NCBI RefSeq assembly: GCF_019977295.1
Contig: NZ_AP024651.1
Location: forward strand, 3,410,001 to 3,474,000
DNA: 64,000 nt
Source of the DNA: Arthrobacter sp. StoSoilB20
Lineage (GTDB): Bacteria > Actinomycetota > Actinomycetes > Actinomycetales > Micrococcaceae
Reading direction: 5' to 3'
The notes under the pieces: generated by a model
The model's database searches: none
Seen by the model: the letters and a program-made list of their open reading frames with translations, nothing else
Told to the model about the DNA's origin: nothing
Position numbers and translations under genes: made by a program
In this document: one piece after another, positions 24,095-32,511 of the stretch
Position numbering within the stretch: the first letter of the stretch is position 1
Layout of the letters: every line of letters begins with the position of its first letter

Positions 24095-25324
24095 ATGTCT
24101 GCCGGAACAACTACCGCCCGCATTTCACAGCGAATCTCCGCCATCGCCGAGTCCGCCACCCTTGCCGTTGACGCCAAGGCCAAGGCACTGAAGGCCGCGG
24201 GCCGTCCCGTGATCGGTTTCGGTGCCGGGGAACCCGATTTCCCCACCCCGGATTACATCGTCCAGGCCGCCATTGAAGCTGCCGGCCAGCCGAAGTACCA
24301 CCGCTACTCCCCCGCCGGCGGCCTCCCCGAGCTGAAGAAAGCCATCGCGGAGAAGACCCTGCGGGACTCCGGCTACAAGGTTGACCCTTCCCAGGTGCTG
24401 GTGACCAACGGTGGCAAGCAAGCCGTCTACAACACCTTCGCCACCTTGGTGGATCCGGGCGACGAGGTCATCATTCCCACCCCGTTCTGGACCACCTACC
24501 CCGAAGCCATCCGCCTCGCCGGCGGTGTGCCCGTTGAGGTTTTCGCCGGACCGGAACAGGGATACCTGGTGACCGTCGAACAGCTTGAAGCCGCTGTAAC
24601 CGACCGCACCAAGATCCTGCTGTTCGTTTCCCCGTCCAACCCCACCGGCGCCGTGTACAGCCCGGAGCAGGTTGCGGAGATCGGTAAATGGGCCGCTTCC
24701 AAGGGTCTTTGGGTTGTCACGGACGAGATCTACGAGCACTTGACCTACGACGGCGTTGAGTTCACCTCCATCGCCACCGCAGCCCCGGAACTGGGCGACA
24801 AAGTCGTGATCCTCAACGGTGTGGCCAAGACCTATGCCATGACCGGTTGGCGCGTGGGCTGGATGATTGGCCCGGCTGACGTCATCAAGGCAGCCACCAA
24901 CCTGCAGTCGCACGCCACCTCCAACGTCTCGAACATCATGCAGGTCGCCGCCGCCGCTGCCCTCACGGGGCCGCTGACCGCCGTCGATGAAATGAAGGTT
25001 GCGTTCGACCGCCGCCGTAAAGCGATCGTTGCCGGCCTGAACGCCATTGAAGGCGTTGAATGCCCGACGCCGACCGGCGCCTTCTACGTCTACGCGGACG
25101 TCCGCGGACTCTTGGGTAAGGAATTCGAGACCTCCAACGGTCCCGTCCGGCCGCAGACCTCGGCTGAACTTGCCACGCTCATCCTTGACGAAGTCGAAGT
25201 TGCCATTGTTCCGGGCGAAGCCTTCGGGCCCTCGGGCTATGTCCGGCTGTCCTACGCCCTCGGCGATGAGGACCTCGCCGAAGGTGTCCGTCGTATTCAG
25301 GAATTCCTGGGCAAGGCCAAGTAG
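24095..25324 (+). CDS. PLP-dependent aspartate-type aminotransferase
   Basis: A class I aminotransferase, probably aspartate aminotransferase (aspartate plus 2-oxoglutarate to oxaloacetate plus glutamate); related alanine or aromatic activities cannot be excluded. It has 409 residues. The PLP lysine is K245 in [15 protein letters not shown]. The substrate-binding N182-P183 (SPSNPTG), the TDEIYEHL segment with D210 and the C-terminal arginine in YVRLSYA are all present. The position beside tRNA-Trp and secE is conserved in other actinobacteria. It ends at a 17-bp terminator. Confidence 0.93.
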   Translation: MSAGTTTARISQRISAIAESATLAVDAKAKALKAAGRPVIGFGAGEPDFPTPDYIVQAAIEAAGQPKYHRYSPAGGLPELKKAIAEKTLRDSGYKVDPSQVLVTNGGKQAVYNTFATLVDPGDEVIIPTPFWTTYPEAIRLAGGVPVEVFAGPEQGYLVTVEQLEAAVTDRTKILLFVSPSNPTGAVYSPEQVAEIGKWAASKGLWVVTDEIYEHLTYDGVEFTSIATAAPELGDKVVILNGVAKTYAMTGWRVGWMIGPADVIKAATNLQSHATSNVSNIMQVAAAAALTGPLTAVDEMKVAFDRRRKAIVAGLNAIEGVECPTPTGAFYVYADVRGLLGKEFETSNGPVRPQTSAELATLILDEVEVAIVPGEAFGPSGYVRLSYALGDEDLAEGVRRIQEFLGKAK

Positions 25325-25344
25325 GCAGTAGGCCAGTAGCCAAC

Positions 25345-25388
25345 GCAAACGCTCTTCCACCGTGAATGGTGGAAGAGCGTTTGCTTTT
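25345..25388 (+). terminator. terminator of the aminotransferase gene
   Basis: A perfect 17-bp stem (25345-25361 with 25368-25384), 6-nt loop and TTTT, 20 bases after the stop codon. Confidence 0.93.
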
Positions 25389-25393
25389 AAGGC

Positions 25394-25602
25394 GGGGGAC
25401 GTGAGCGAGGGTCCCGGGAAACCCCGGGGGACGTGAGAGAGGATCCCCGAAAACCCCGGGGGACATGAGAGAGGATCCCCGGAAACCCCGAGGGGAAGTG
25501 AGCGAGGGTCCCCGAAAACCCCAGGGGACGTGAGAGAGGATCCCCGAAAACCCCGGGAGACGTGAGTGAGGATCCCCGAAAACCCCGGGGGATGTGAGCG
25601 AG
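25394..25602. repeat. 32-bp tandem repeat, six and a half copies
   Basis: Imperfect direct copies lie at 25394-25425, 25426-25457, 25458-25489, 25490-25522 (33 bp), 25523-25554 and 25555-25586, plus a 16-base partial copy at 25587-25602. Each unit holds GGGGA, then a GTGAG(A/C)GAG-like purine stretch, then TCCCC, then a GAAAACCCC-like end, so each could fold as a small hairpin. It lies between the terminator of the plus-strand aminotransferase and the stop codon of the minus-strand response regulator. The period is not a multiple of three and there is no coding function. Confidence 0.95.
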
Positions 25603-25621
25603 CCTTGGAGGAAGCGTCCGG

Positions 25622-26296
25622 TTAGAGGAGGCGGCGTTCGGCGGCCCACTTGGTGAGCTCGTGCCGGCTTGAGAGCTGGAGCTTCCTGAGGACGGCCGAC
25701 ACGTGCGTCTCAACGGTCTTGATGGAAATAAACAGTTCCTTGGCCACTTCCTTGTAGCTGTAGCCGCGGGCGATGAGCCGCATGACTTCGAGTTCGCGGG
25801 CTGAGAGTTTATCCAGTTCGTCGTCCGCGATATCTGCCGGAGCGGTGCCGAACGCGTCCAGCACGAAGCCTGCCAGCCGGGGTGAGAACACGGCGTCACC
25901 GTCGGCCACACGGATGACGGCGTCGGAAATCTCCTTGCCGGAGATGGTCTTGGTGACGTAGCCGCGGGCGCCTGCACGGATCACGGAGACTACGTCCTCC
26001 GCGGCATCGGAGACACTGAGCGCCAGGAAGCTGGTGTTTCCCAGCAAAGCGGCCGATCCCGCAATGACCTCGCGTCCACCACCGCCCAGCCCGCCGGGAA
26101 GGTGGACGTCGAGGAGGACCACCTCGGGACGGGTTGCAGCAATCACCTCAATGGCCTGCTCCACCGTTCCGGCTTCTCCCACGACGTCCATGCGGTCATC
26201 GAGATCGGCTTTCAGCCCCGACCGGAAAATGGTGTGGTCATCCACGATCACCACCCGTACGCTGCGTCCTGGACCACTCTGGGGGTTGGTGCTCAT
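25622..26296 (-). CDS. NarL/LuxR-family response regulator
   Basis: A 224-residue two-component regulator. The receiver domain (about residues 13-130) has the acidic pair D19-D20 and the phosphoacceptor D63 (LLDVHLPGG), with threonine/serine and lysine (VTKT) at the usual places. The LuxR-type HTH is at about 160-220 (LSARELEVMRLIARGYSYKEVAKELFIS in two parts). Its ATG overlaps the kinase stop codon as ATGA, so kinase and regulator are translationally coupled. It probably controls the divergent PspC operon at 28182. Confidence 0.95.
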   Translation of the reverse strand: MSTNPQSGPGRSVRVVIVDDHTIFRSGLKADLDDRMDVVGEAGTVEQAIEVIAATRPEVVLLDVHLPGGLGGGGREVIAGSAALLGNTSFLALSVSDAAEDVVSVIRAGARGYVTKTISGKEISDAVIRVADGDAVFSPRLAGFVLDAFGTAPADIADDELDKLSARELEVMRLIARGYSYKEVAKELFISIKTVETHVSAVLRKLQLSSRHELTKWAAERRLL

Positions 26297-28056
26297 GATT
26301 TCGCTTCTCCATTCCGGGTTTCACTGTTCCGGGTTTCACTGTTCCGGGTTTCACTGTTCCGGGCTTCACTGTTCCGCTGGTCGCCCGCCTCGCCATTGGC
26401 GGAGGGCAGGGCCAGGCGGACCTCGGTGCCGTCGCTGCTGCTGTTGATGGTGGCGGTGCCGCCGTGCCGCTTCATCCGGCCAATGATGGATTCCTTGACA
26501 CCCAGCCGGTCGTCCGGAACAGCATCGAGGTCGAAGCCGGGGCCGCGGTCCTTGACGAAGATCTCCGTAGTGCCCGCCGTGCTCTCCACATACACCGATA
26601 CTGTCCCACCACCGTGCCGCGCCGCGTTGAGCATCGCTTCACGGGCTGCCTGGACCATGGCCTCGTGCCGTTCGGTCATGGTGGTGTCACCTACCGCTAC
26701 GACCTCCACCGCGTGGCCTTGGGAGTCTTCGACTTCCGCTGCAACGGCTTTGATGCGGTCGGCCAGAAGGCCGGATTCCTTGGCGGGATCACTGAACAGC
26801 CAGGACCGGAGTTCACGTTCCTGCGCCCTGGCAAGCCGCACCACATCCTGTTCGGATCCGGCCCTGCGCTGAATCAGGGCCAGTGTCTGCAGCACGGAAT
26901 CGTGCAGGTGGGCTGCGATCTCGGCGCGCTCTGTCTCACGGATGCGGCCGGCCCGTTCTGTCTCCAGGTCCTTCCAAAACTTCAGTCCCCAGGGAAGCAG
27001 CACCAAGGCCACGCCGCCGAGGACTGCTACCGAGGCAAGCAATGCAAGCCACGTCTGTTCCCACGAGCCCGAGCCCGACACCATGACCAGGACACCGGCC
27101 ACCACCAGCGCCAAGCCGGCCGCCAGCCGGACCCAGCCGCCGGCCTGATCGGCCTTCGTCTTGTCCACCAGGCCGGCACGGCGGGTTTCATCCAGCTGCA
27201 TCCATGCGATGGCCGCGCCGCCCAGGATAGCTGCTGCTGGTATCAGGGTCCCCAATGGAACCTCGACGCCGAACTGGCGTGCGATCAGGATAGCGGCCAC
27301 CAGGAGCAGGGCTGCGCCCAACAGGATTTCCTTGCCGTACGGGACGCGCCGCGTGGAAAACCATGACGACCAAGTGCCCTCGCCGCTTCTGCCTGCCCAG
27401 TCCCAGGCGGCCGAAGGACTGCCGAATCCTGCGCGCTCATCGGCCGAAACCGCGCCACCCCCCGGAACGGAACCGACGCCGGAGCCCAGGCCGCCGGATA
27501 CCGAACCACTGGATCCCAAGCCGCCGGGTCCCGAATTGCCGGCTGCTTCAATGAATGGCTCGTGGCCCGTGGCGGAACCACCCAAGCCAGGATTCCCGGT
27601 GCCTACCTGTGGAAACGGCCCACCGACAGGAACAGGACCACCGACAGGAACAGGGCCACCGACAGGACCGGAGACCGGAGGTGCTCCGGACGCCGACAGT
27701 GAGTGTCCGGCGTCGTACGCGTTCGAAGGCTGGGTGCTTACCGCGCCCGGCGGGAACGCAACTGCTCTACCAGCTGCATTCAGGGTTCCACCGGCGGGCG
27801 GCAGGCTCACGGCAGGAGCAATGGGCGACGCCGGGCGGCGGGCATTGCGCTTGGCGTTCTCGTCCGCGGTAGGAACCATGGTCCACAGCCACGCATAAAA
27901 GGCCACGCCTGCGCCGCCGGCGAAACACGCCAGGATCATGCCAAGCCGCACAAACTTGACCGGCCAGCCCAAATGATCGGCCAGGCCACTGCAGACGCCG
28001 GCAATCATGCGGTCGCTGCTGCGGACCAGCACGGGGCGTTGTACAGCGGTTCTCAT
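26293..28056 (-). CDS. PspC-domain sensor histidine kinase (LiaS/DesK type)
   Basis: The 587-residue kinase begins with a PspC domain (about residues 11-65, one membrane span), then a long Pro/Gly/Ser-rich linker with repeated PVGG units (about 128-150). Several membrane spans lie at about 242-355. The HisKA_3 domain carries phosphoacceptor H385 (AAHLHDSVLQ), and an HATPase domain follows (N-box in AMLNAARHGGG, then DRGPGF). I start at the ATG at 28056; a TTG 12 bases upstream is possible. The tail is a repeated N-S-E-T-R peptide encoded by a 15-bp repeat. Fusion of PspC to a kinase suggests sensing of membrane stress. Confidence 0.93.
   Translation of the reverse strand: MRTAVQRPVLVRSSDRMIAGVCSGLADHLGWPVKFVRLGMILACFAGGAGVAFYAWLWTMVPTADENAKRNARRPASPIAPAVSLPPAGGTLNAAGRAVAFPPGAVSTQPSNAYDAGHSLSASGAPPVSGPVGGPVPVGGPVPVGGPFPQVGTGNPGLGGSATGHEPFIEAAGNSGPGGLGSSGSVSGGLGSGVGSVPGGGAVSADERAGFGSPSAAWDWAGRSGEGTWSSWFSTRRVPYGKEILLGAALLLVAAILIARQFGVEVPLGTLIPAAAILGGAAIAWMQLDETRRAGLVDKTKADQAGGWVRLAAGLALVVAGVLVMVSGSGSWEQTWLALLASVAVLGGVALVLLPWGLKFWKDLETERAGRIRETERAEIAAHLHDSVLQTLALIQRRAGSEQDVVRLARAQERELRSWLFSDPAKESGLLADRIKAVAAEVEDSQGHAVEVVAVGDTTMTERHEAMVQAAREAMLNAARHGGGTVSVYVESTAGTTEIFVKDRGPGFDLDAVPDDRLGVKESIIGRMKRHGGTATINSSSDGTEVRLALPSANGEAGDQRNSEARNSETRNSETRNSETRNGEAKS
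26312..26371. repeat. 15-bp tandem repeat in the kinase C-terminus
   Basis: Four copies of TTCCGGGTTTCACTG (the last with one change) at 26312, 26327, 26342 and 26357 encode the repeated pentapeptide near the end of the kinase. Being in phase with codons, the copy number can vary without frameshift. Confidence 0.95.
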
Positions 28057-28118
28057 GTACCAATCCAAACACGGATCAGGGTGACCCGGACCGGAAACCA
28101 GCGTTGTTCGGGGGCCAC

Positions 28119-28141
28119 TCAGGGATCATTCAGGGTATCCC
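28119..28141. promoter_or_regulatory. candidate regulator site in the divergent kinase/PspC spacer
   Basis: In the 125-base spacer between the kinase start and the PspC gene, TCAGGG occurs twice 11 bases apart (28119-28124, 28130-28135). An inverted repeat GGGAT/ATCCC (28122-28126, 28137-28141) overlaps them. It is the only repeated structure in the spacer and a reasonable binding site for the adjacent response regulator; this is inference. Confidence 0.35.
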
Positions 28142-28181
28142 CCAGTAGAGGGGAGGACGGGCCGGACGGCAGGATCGAAGT

Positions 28182-29771
28182 ATGAACGCGAACAGCATGA
28201 ATCCAGAGGAACCCGGAACACCAGGCGCCCCCGGCTCACAGCATGAGCCCGCCGCCGGCACTTCCGCGGGCACAGGTCCCGCAACCGGCAGCTACCCGCC
28301 GGCCGGCGCCGCCCCGGCAACGTCCCAGGAGAACTTCTTCGACTGGATCCGCAACCAGGGCATCCGCCGCGGACCGGACCGTTGGATTGGCGGCGTCGCA
28401 AGCGGTGTTGCCCACCGTTTCGGCATCGACCCCCTGATTGTCAGGGGCATCTTCATCGTTTTGGCGGTCTTCGCCGGCGTGGGCGTGCTGCTTTACGGCA
28501 TCGCCTGGGCGCTGCTGCCTGAACCTGACGGGCGCATCCATGTCCAGGAAGCCGCCGCGGGCCGCTGGTCCGGGGGCATGACAGGCGCGTTGATCACTAC
28601 GATCATCGGGCTTCCAAGCCTGGGCCGCGGATTCTGGGGCTGGGGATGGGATGGACTGCCCGGTCTCTTCTGGACGCTGTTCTGGATGGGCGGCATCTTT
28701 TACCTCATCTACTTTCTGGTCCAACGCAACAAGACGGCCAAGGGTAGCCCGACACCATCCACGAGCCAGCAGAACTACCCTGCGGCACCTGGCAGCACCG
28801 CCTACGGAAGCGCTGCCTACGGACGCACCGCCGGATCACAGGCCGCCTATGGGCCGGCGGGCACCTACGGTTCCTCTACGGCCTATGGAGCCCCGGCCGC
28901 AGCCAACACCGGCGTCCCTGTCTACGGCCCCGGCCAACCCGGGACCAAACACCACGGACATGGTGCCGGCGCCGTGCCGGCGTCGGGCCCGTACACTCCG
29001 GCCGGCTCCGGCCCCTACACCCCCTCAGCTGCCTATGCCCCGGCAGGGTCGCGCAGCCAGTCCAATACCTCCGGCCCCCGCCCGCCGCAAGGCCCCAGCG
29101 GCCCGCAGGATTGGCAGCCCAAGCCTGCCGCCCCCAAGCGCAAGGGCCCCGGGGCTGCGATCGTGGCAGTTTCCGCCGGTGCTGCGTTGCTGGCAGGCGG
29201 TACGTTGAAAGCCCTCGACGCCGGCAACGTCATTGACTTGGGCAACTCCGCCAACGCCGTGGTGTGGGCCACCGGCGCCGCAGTCCTCGGTCTGGGCATC
29301 CTGGTTGCAGGGCTCCGGGGCAGGACTTCGGGTTTCCTTGGATTCCTCGCAGTCGTTGCCCTGATCATTGGCGGAATCTTCAACGTGGTACCCCGGGACG
29401 GGGACCGCTTTACCTTCCACGACGTGAACTGGGCGCCCACCAGCCTGGACCAGGCCCGGCTGGGCATCAACGTCACCGGCGCCCAAGGGGTGTTGGACCT
29501 GAGCAATATCACCTTGAATCCCCCGCTTGTCACTGAAGTCCAGATCCCCGTGGACGCAACGGCCAGCAACGTCACAGTGATCATTCCCGACGACGTTCCC
29601 GTTGAAGTCAGGGCAGACATGACGTTCGGCAACCTCAACGAACGCGGCTCGGACCGCGGCGGCCGGTTCCAGGACGGGCGGACGCTCTACAACACAGGAA
29701 AGCCCGGCGCCAACCTCGTGGTGGAAATCGACGGCACGTTCAGCAACGTGACCATCCAGGAAGGAAACTGA
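28182..29771 (+). CDS. PspC-domain membrane protein with LiaF-like C-terminus
   Basis: A 529-residue protein. It has a disordered Pro/Ala N-terminus (1-45) and a PspC domain (about 60-115, GPDRWIGGVASGVAHRFGID). Further spans lie at about 130-180, then a Tyr/Gly/Ala/Pro-rich linker (about 200-320) and three membrane spans (about 325-405). The final domain (about 435-529) contains IPVDATASNVTVIIPDDVPVEV in parts, typical of LiaF/DUF2154-like envelope-stress proteins. It is divergent from the PspC-kinase and likely its partner or target. A second ATG five codons in is an alternative start. Confidence 0.9.
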   Translation: MNANSMNPEEPGTPGAPGSQHEPAAGTSAGTGPATGSYPPAGAAPATSQENFFDWIRNQGIRRGPDRWIGGVASGVAHRFGIDPLIVRGIFIVLAVFAGVGVLLYGIAWALLPEPDGRIHVQEAAAGRWSGGMTGALITTIIGLPSLGRGFWGWGWDGLPGLFWTLFWMGGIFYLIYFLVQRNKTAKGSPTPSTSQQNYPAAPGSTAYGSAAYGRTAGSQAAYGPAGTYGSSTAYGAPAAANTGVPVYGPGQPGTKHHGHGAGAVPASGPYTPAGSGPYTPSAAYAPAGSRSQSNTSGPRPPQGPSGPQDWQPKPAAPKRKGPGAAIVAVSAGAALLAGGTLKALDAGNVIDLGNSANAVVWATGAAVLGLGILVAGLRGRTSGFLGFLAVVALIIGGIFNVVPRDGDRFTFHDVNWAPTSLDQARLGINVTGAQGVLDLSNITLNPPLVTEVQIPVDATASNVTVIIPDDVPVEVRADMTFGNLNERGSDRGGRFQDGRTLYNTGKPGANLVVEIDGTFSNVTIQEGN

Positions 29772-29772
29772 C

Positions 29773-30174
29773 ATGAGCACCAACGAATCCGGCAAAGGCG
29801 ACGACACCCAGCCCACAGCACCCCTGCCGCGGGAGACGACCCCCACGGAGTCCCTGCCGAAGGAAACCCGTCCCTCACAGGCCTTGCCCAAACCGCGGCT
29901 CCAGGAAATCCCGCTCACGCCACCGTTGGAGCGAAGCTTCCAGGTGGAGCCTGCAGAGGACGACGAGCCCCGGCAGGCCCGGATCGGCACCGTGGTGTGG
30001 GGGCTGATCGTGATAGCGCTCGCTGCCCTGATCGTCATCTCAACGCTTGGCTGGGTGACACTGAACGGCACGTACGTGCTGATCGGCCTGATGATCGGTG
30101 CAGGAGCGGCCCTGGTGGTCGGAGGACTCCTCTCGGCCCGCAAGGGTTCAAAAAAAGTGACCACTACGAAGTGA
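29773..30174 (+). CDS. small two-span membrane protein
   Basis: 133 residues: a hydrophilic, proline-rich N-terminus (1-70) followed by two membrane spans (about 72-93 and 98-118) and a basic tail. The AAGGA site lies at the end of the preceding gene, one base gap away, so it is co-translated with the PspC/LiaF-like protein. I do not recognise a named family; the context points to a role in the envelope-stress module. Confidence 0.85.
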   Translation: MSTNESGKGDDTQPTAPLPRETTPTESLPKETRPSQALPKPRLQEIPLTPPLERSFQVEPAEDDEPRQARIGTVVWGLIVIALAALIVISTLGWVTLNGTYVLIGLMIGAGAALVVGGLLSARKGSKKVTTTK

Positions 30175-30205
30175 CAAAGCAACCACAACAGGGAAGTCTG
30201 TAGCC

Positions 30206-30454
30206 ATGGACAAGTTCTTCAGCATCGTCAGGGGCTTCGGCCTGAAGCGTGGACCGCAGCGCTGGCTGGGCGGCATCTGCGGAGGAATCGCTGCCAAACT
30301 CAGGGTGGACGTGGCATATGTGCGGGTAGCATTCCTGCTTTTCTGCCTGCTGCCCGGCCCTGCCTTCGTGGTCTACATCCTGGGCTGGCTGCTCCTGCCG
30401 GACCAGAACAACAAGATCGCCCTGGAATCGTTCATCAGCCAACGTTCCCGGTAG
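30206..30454 (+). CDS. short PspC-domain protein
   Basis: An 82-residue protein that is essentially one PspC domain: GPQRWLGGICGGIAAKLRVDVAYVRVAF in two parts, then a hydrophobic span ending GWLLLPD. It is the third PspC-containing protein of the cluster and is followed by an intrinsic terminator. PspC-family proteins are membrane-stress sensors; the exact role here is inferred. Confidence 0.9.
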   Translation: MDKFFSIVRGFGLKRGPQRWLGGICGGIAAKLRVDVAYVRVAFLLFCLLPGPAFVVYILGWLLLPDQNNKIALESFISQRSR

Positions 30455-30474
30455 CTGCCGGTCACAAAGCCTGT

Positions 30475-30504
30475 GAAGCGCCCCGTCTCCCGGCGGGGCG
30501 CTTC
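30475..30504 (+). terminator. terminator of the PspC operon
   Basis: An 11-bp stem (30475-30485 with 30494-30504) and 8-nt loop followed by a T-rich tract, 20 bases after the short PspC gene. Confidence 0.85.
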
Positions 30505-30583
30505 CTTCGTTTTCGACGATGTTTCCAATACCGCACCGGCGGGTTCAAAAGTAACCGTTTGTGTCCCACCCCACATGCCCGTC

Positions 30584-30589
30584 TACAAT
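30584..30589 (+). promoter_or_regulatory. -10 box of pfkA
   Basis: TACAAT (five of six consensus bases) lies 58 bases before the pfkA ATG. The best -35 is TTGTGT at 30559-30564, with a rather long 19-base spacer. Confidence 0.5.
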
Positions 30590-30647
30590 CATGGGGAGCT
30601 CAGCGTGGCGCTCTGCACGTATTCCTCCAAGCCATGAGTGAGCAAAC

Positions 30648-31673
30648 ATGAAAATTGGCATTCTTACCAGCGGTGGCGACTGCCCCGGCCTCAACGCAGT
30701 AATCCGGGGTGCAGTCCTGAAGGGCATCGCCATCCACGGCCAGGAATTTGTGGGCTTCCGGGACGGCTGGCGCGGTGTTGTGGAAGGTGATGTCATTGAC
30801 ATCCCCCGCACCATGGTCCGCGGCATTGCCAAGCAGGGCGGCACCATTCTGGGCACGTCCCGCACCAACCCGTTCGAAAACGGCGGCGGACCGGACGTCA
30901 TCAAAGCCCACATGGAACGCCTGGGCATCGACGCCATCATCGCCATCGGCGGCGAGGGCACCCTGGCAGCGGCGAAACGCCTGACCGACGCCGGCCTGAA
31001 GATTGTCGGAGTCCCCAAGACCGTGGACAACGACCTCGATGCCACCGACTACACCTTCGGCTTCGACACCGCAGTTCAGATCGCCACCGAGGCCATCGAT
31101 CGCCTCCGCACCACGGGCGAATCGCACCACCGTTGCATGATCGCCGAAGTCATGGGACGCCACGTTGGCTGGATCGCCCTCCACTCGGGCATGGCTTCCG
31201 GTGCGCACGCCATCCTGATCCCGGAGCAGAAGGTCAGCATCGAGGAAATCACCGAATGGGTCCAGGAAGCCCACGACCGTGGCCGTGCACCGCTGGTGGT
31301 GGTTGCCGAGGGCTTCGTACCCGAGCACATGGAGTCCCCGCACTCCGAACGCGGCCTGGACACCTTTGGGCGGCCGCGGCTTGGTGGCATCGCTGACCAG
31401 CTGGCCCCCGAGATTGAGGCCCGCACCGGCATTGAAACCCGCGCAACAATCCTCGGCCACATCCAGCGCGGCGGTGTCCCCACCGCCTACGACCGTGTGC
31501 TGGCAACCCGCCTCGGCATGGCAGCGATTGACTCCGTTGTGGACGGACGCTGGGGCACCATGGTGGCCCTCAAGGGCACGGACATTTCCCACGTGGGCTT
31601 CGAGGAAGCCCTGGGCAAGCTCAAGACCGTGCCCCAGCACCGCTACGACGAAGCGTCAGTGCTTTTCGGCTAG
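30648..31673 (+). CDS. pfkA: 6-phosphofructokinase
   Basis: Phosphorylates fructose 6-phosphate in glycolysis. The 341 residues match the actinobacterial (group III) type. Seen: GGDCPGLNA at 9-17, GGEGTL at 101-106 and PKTVDNDL at 123-130 with the catalytic aspartate. Position 104 is glycine, which favours ATP over pyrophosphate, while position 124 is lysine, as in PPi enzymes. This mixed set is known from other actinobacterial ATP-PFKs. ATP use is therefore likely but not proven. The ribosome site is weak. Confidence 0.95.
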   Translation: MKIGILTSGGDCPGLNAVIRGAVLKGIAIHGQEFVGFRDGWRGVVEGDVIDIPRTMVRGIAKQGGTILGTSRTNPFENGGGPDVIKAHMERLGIDAIIAIGGEGTLAAAKRLTDAGLKIVGVPKTVDNDLDATDYTFGFDTAVQIATEAIDRLRTTGESHHRCMIAEVMGRHVGWIALHSGMASGAHAILIPEQKVSIEEITEWVQEAHDRGRAPLVVVAEGFVPEHMESPHSERGLDTFGRPRLGGIADQLAPEIEARTGIETRATILGHIQRGGVPTAYDRVLATRLGMAAIDSVVDGRWGTMVALKGTDISHVGFEEALGKLKTVPQHRYDEASVLFG

Positions 31674-31678
31674 TCGGC

Positions 31679-31684
31679 TAGGCT
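31679..31684 (+). promoter_or_regulatory. leaderless-type -10 box
   Basis: TAGGCT followed by exactly 6 bases and the ATG of the GNAT gene; no ribosome site lies between. Confidence 0.55.
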
Positions 31685-31690
31685 GAATCC

Positions 31691-32440
31691 ATGACTCTTG
31701 AGCCCACGTCCGCTGCCATCATCCAGCTGGCGTGGGCTCGCCATTTGGGGCTCGACGACGACGCTTTCGCCACCGCCGCGGACAGGCTTGCCACCTCATC
31801 GACGGACGCAGGCGACCCCGCACAGCGCATCACCCGCGTGGACGAATCCGCAAGTGCCGTGGTGTTCCTCAGGCTCTTCGGGGTTTCAGCACTGGTGGGG
31901 CCGCAATGGGCCCTGGACGCCGCCGTCGGACTTCCCGATACCGAACTGGCACAACACGTCACGCTGCTGACCTTGACGCGGTCGCACGGAGGGCACGGGT
32001 TGGGATCGACTGCCCTGTTCTTCGCCGACGATTTGCCGTTGCAGCAACCCTCCGAGGACCTCACCGTCTCCCAGGGAAACCCGGAAGCGATCAGCCTCGA
32101 ATCGCTGTGCCCTCCGGATGACGTCAATGAGGTGGGACTCCAGGGCCTGGAACACCGGTTCACCATCATGCACCCCGACGAGGCTCCCCCCACCCCCGTG
32201 GCTTGCGGGGCCTACACCGAATGGGAAGGCATCCTGGCCAACATGGGTGTGTTGGTGGCACCCCCCTGGCGTCGGCGGGGCCTGGGAACACTGGCTGCAT
32301 CCATCGCTGCCCACGAAGCGCTCGCCGCAGGGCTGACCCTGCAATGGAAGGCAGATGTCAGCAACACCGGAGCACTCGCTATGGCCCGCAGCCTTGGCTT
32401 TGCCACTGGCGGGCTCCATGCGAGCGTCCTTCTCGGCTGA
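31691..32440 (+). CDS. GNAT-family acetyltransferase
   Basis: 249 residues. The C-terminal half is a GNAT fold: NMGVLVAPPWRRRGLGTLAA carries the acetyl-CoA loop RRRGLG, and the end ALAMARSLGF is the usual last strand region. The N-terminal half has no motif I recognise. It starts 17 bases after pfkA, but a TAGGCT box 6 bases before its ATG suggests its own leaderless transcript. Substrate unknown. Confidence 0.85.
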   Translation: MTLEPTSAAIIQLAWARHLGLDDDAFATAADRLATSSTDAGDPAQRITRVDESASAVVFLRLFGVSALVGPQWALDAAVGLPDTELAQHVTLLTLTRSHGGHGLGSTALFFADDLPLQQPSEDLTVSQGNPEAISLESLCPPDDVNEVGLQGLEHRFTIMHPDEAPPTPVACGAYTEWEGILANMGVLVAPPWRRRGLGTLAASIAAHEALAAGLTLQWKADVSNTGALAMARSLGFATGGLHASVLLG

Positions 32441-32462
32441 CTCCCACCAGGTTCCAAGACAA

Positions 32463-32497
32463 CTGACGCCCCTAAGAAGGCTCCTTAGGGGCGTCAG
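32463..32497. terminator. bidirectional terminator
   Basis: A perfect 14-bp stem (32463-32476 with 32484-32497) and 7-nt loop between the converging GNAT (+) and MFS (-) genes. Confidence 0.85.
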
Positions 32498-32511
32498 GTG
32501 TACCAAAACCC

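Noticed and set aside
25394..25602. CRISPR array
   Set aside because: The 32-bp units are directly adjacent with no unique spacers, and no cas gene is near.
25179..25649. Minus-strand protein with repeated Gly/Pro/Ser peptides across the 32-bp array
   Set aside because: The 32-base period shifts frame from unit to unit and the frame runs antisense into the aminotransferase; it is a product of the repeat.
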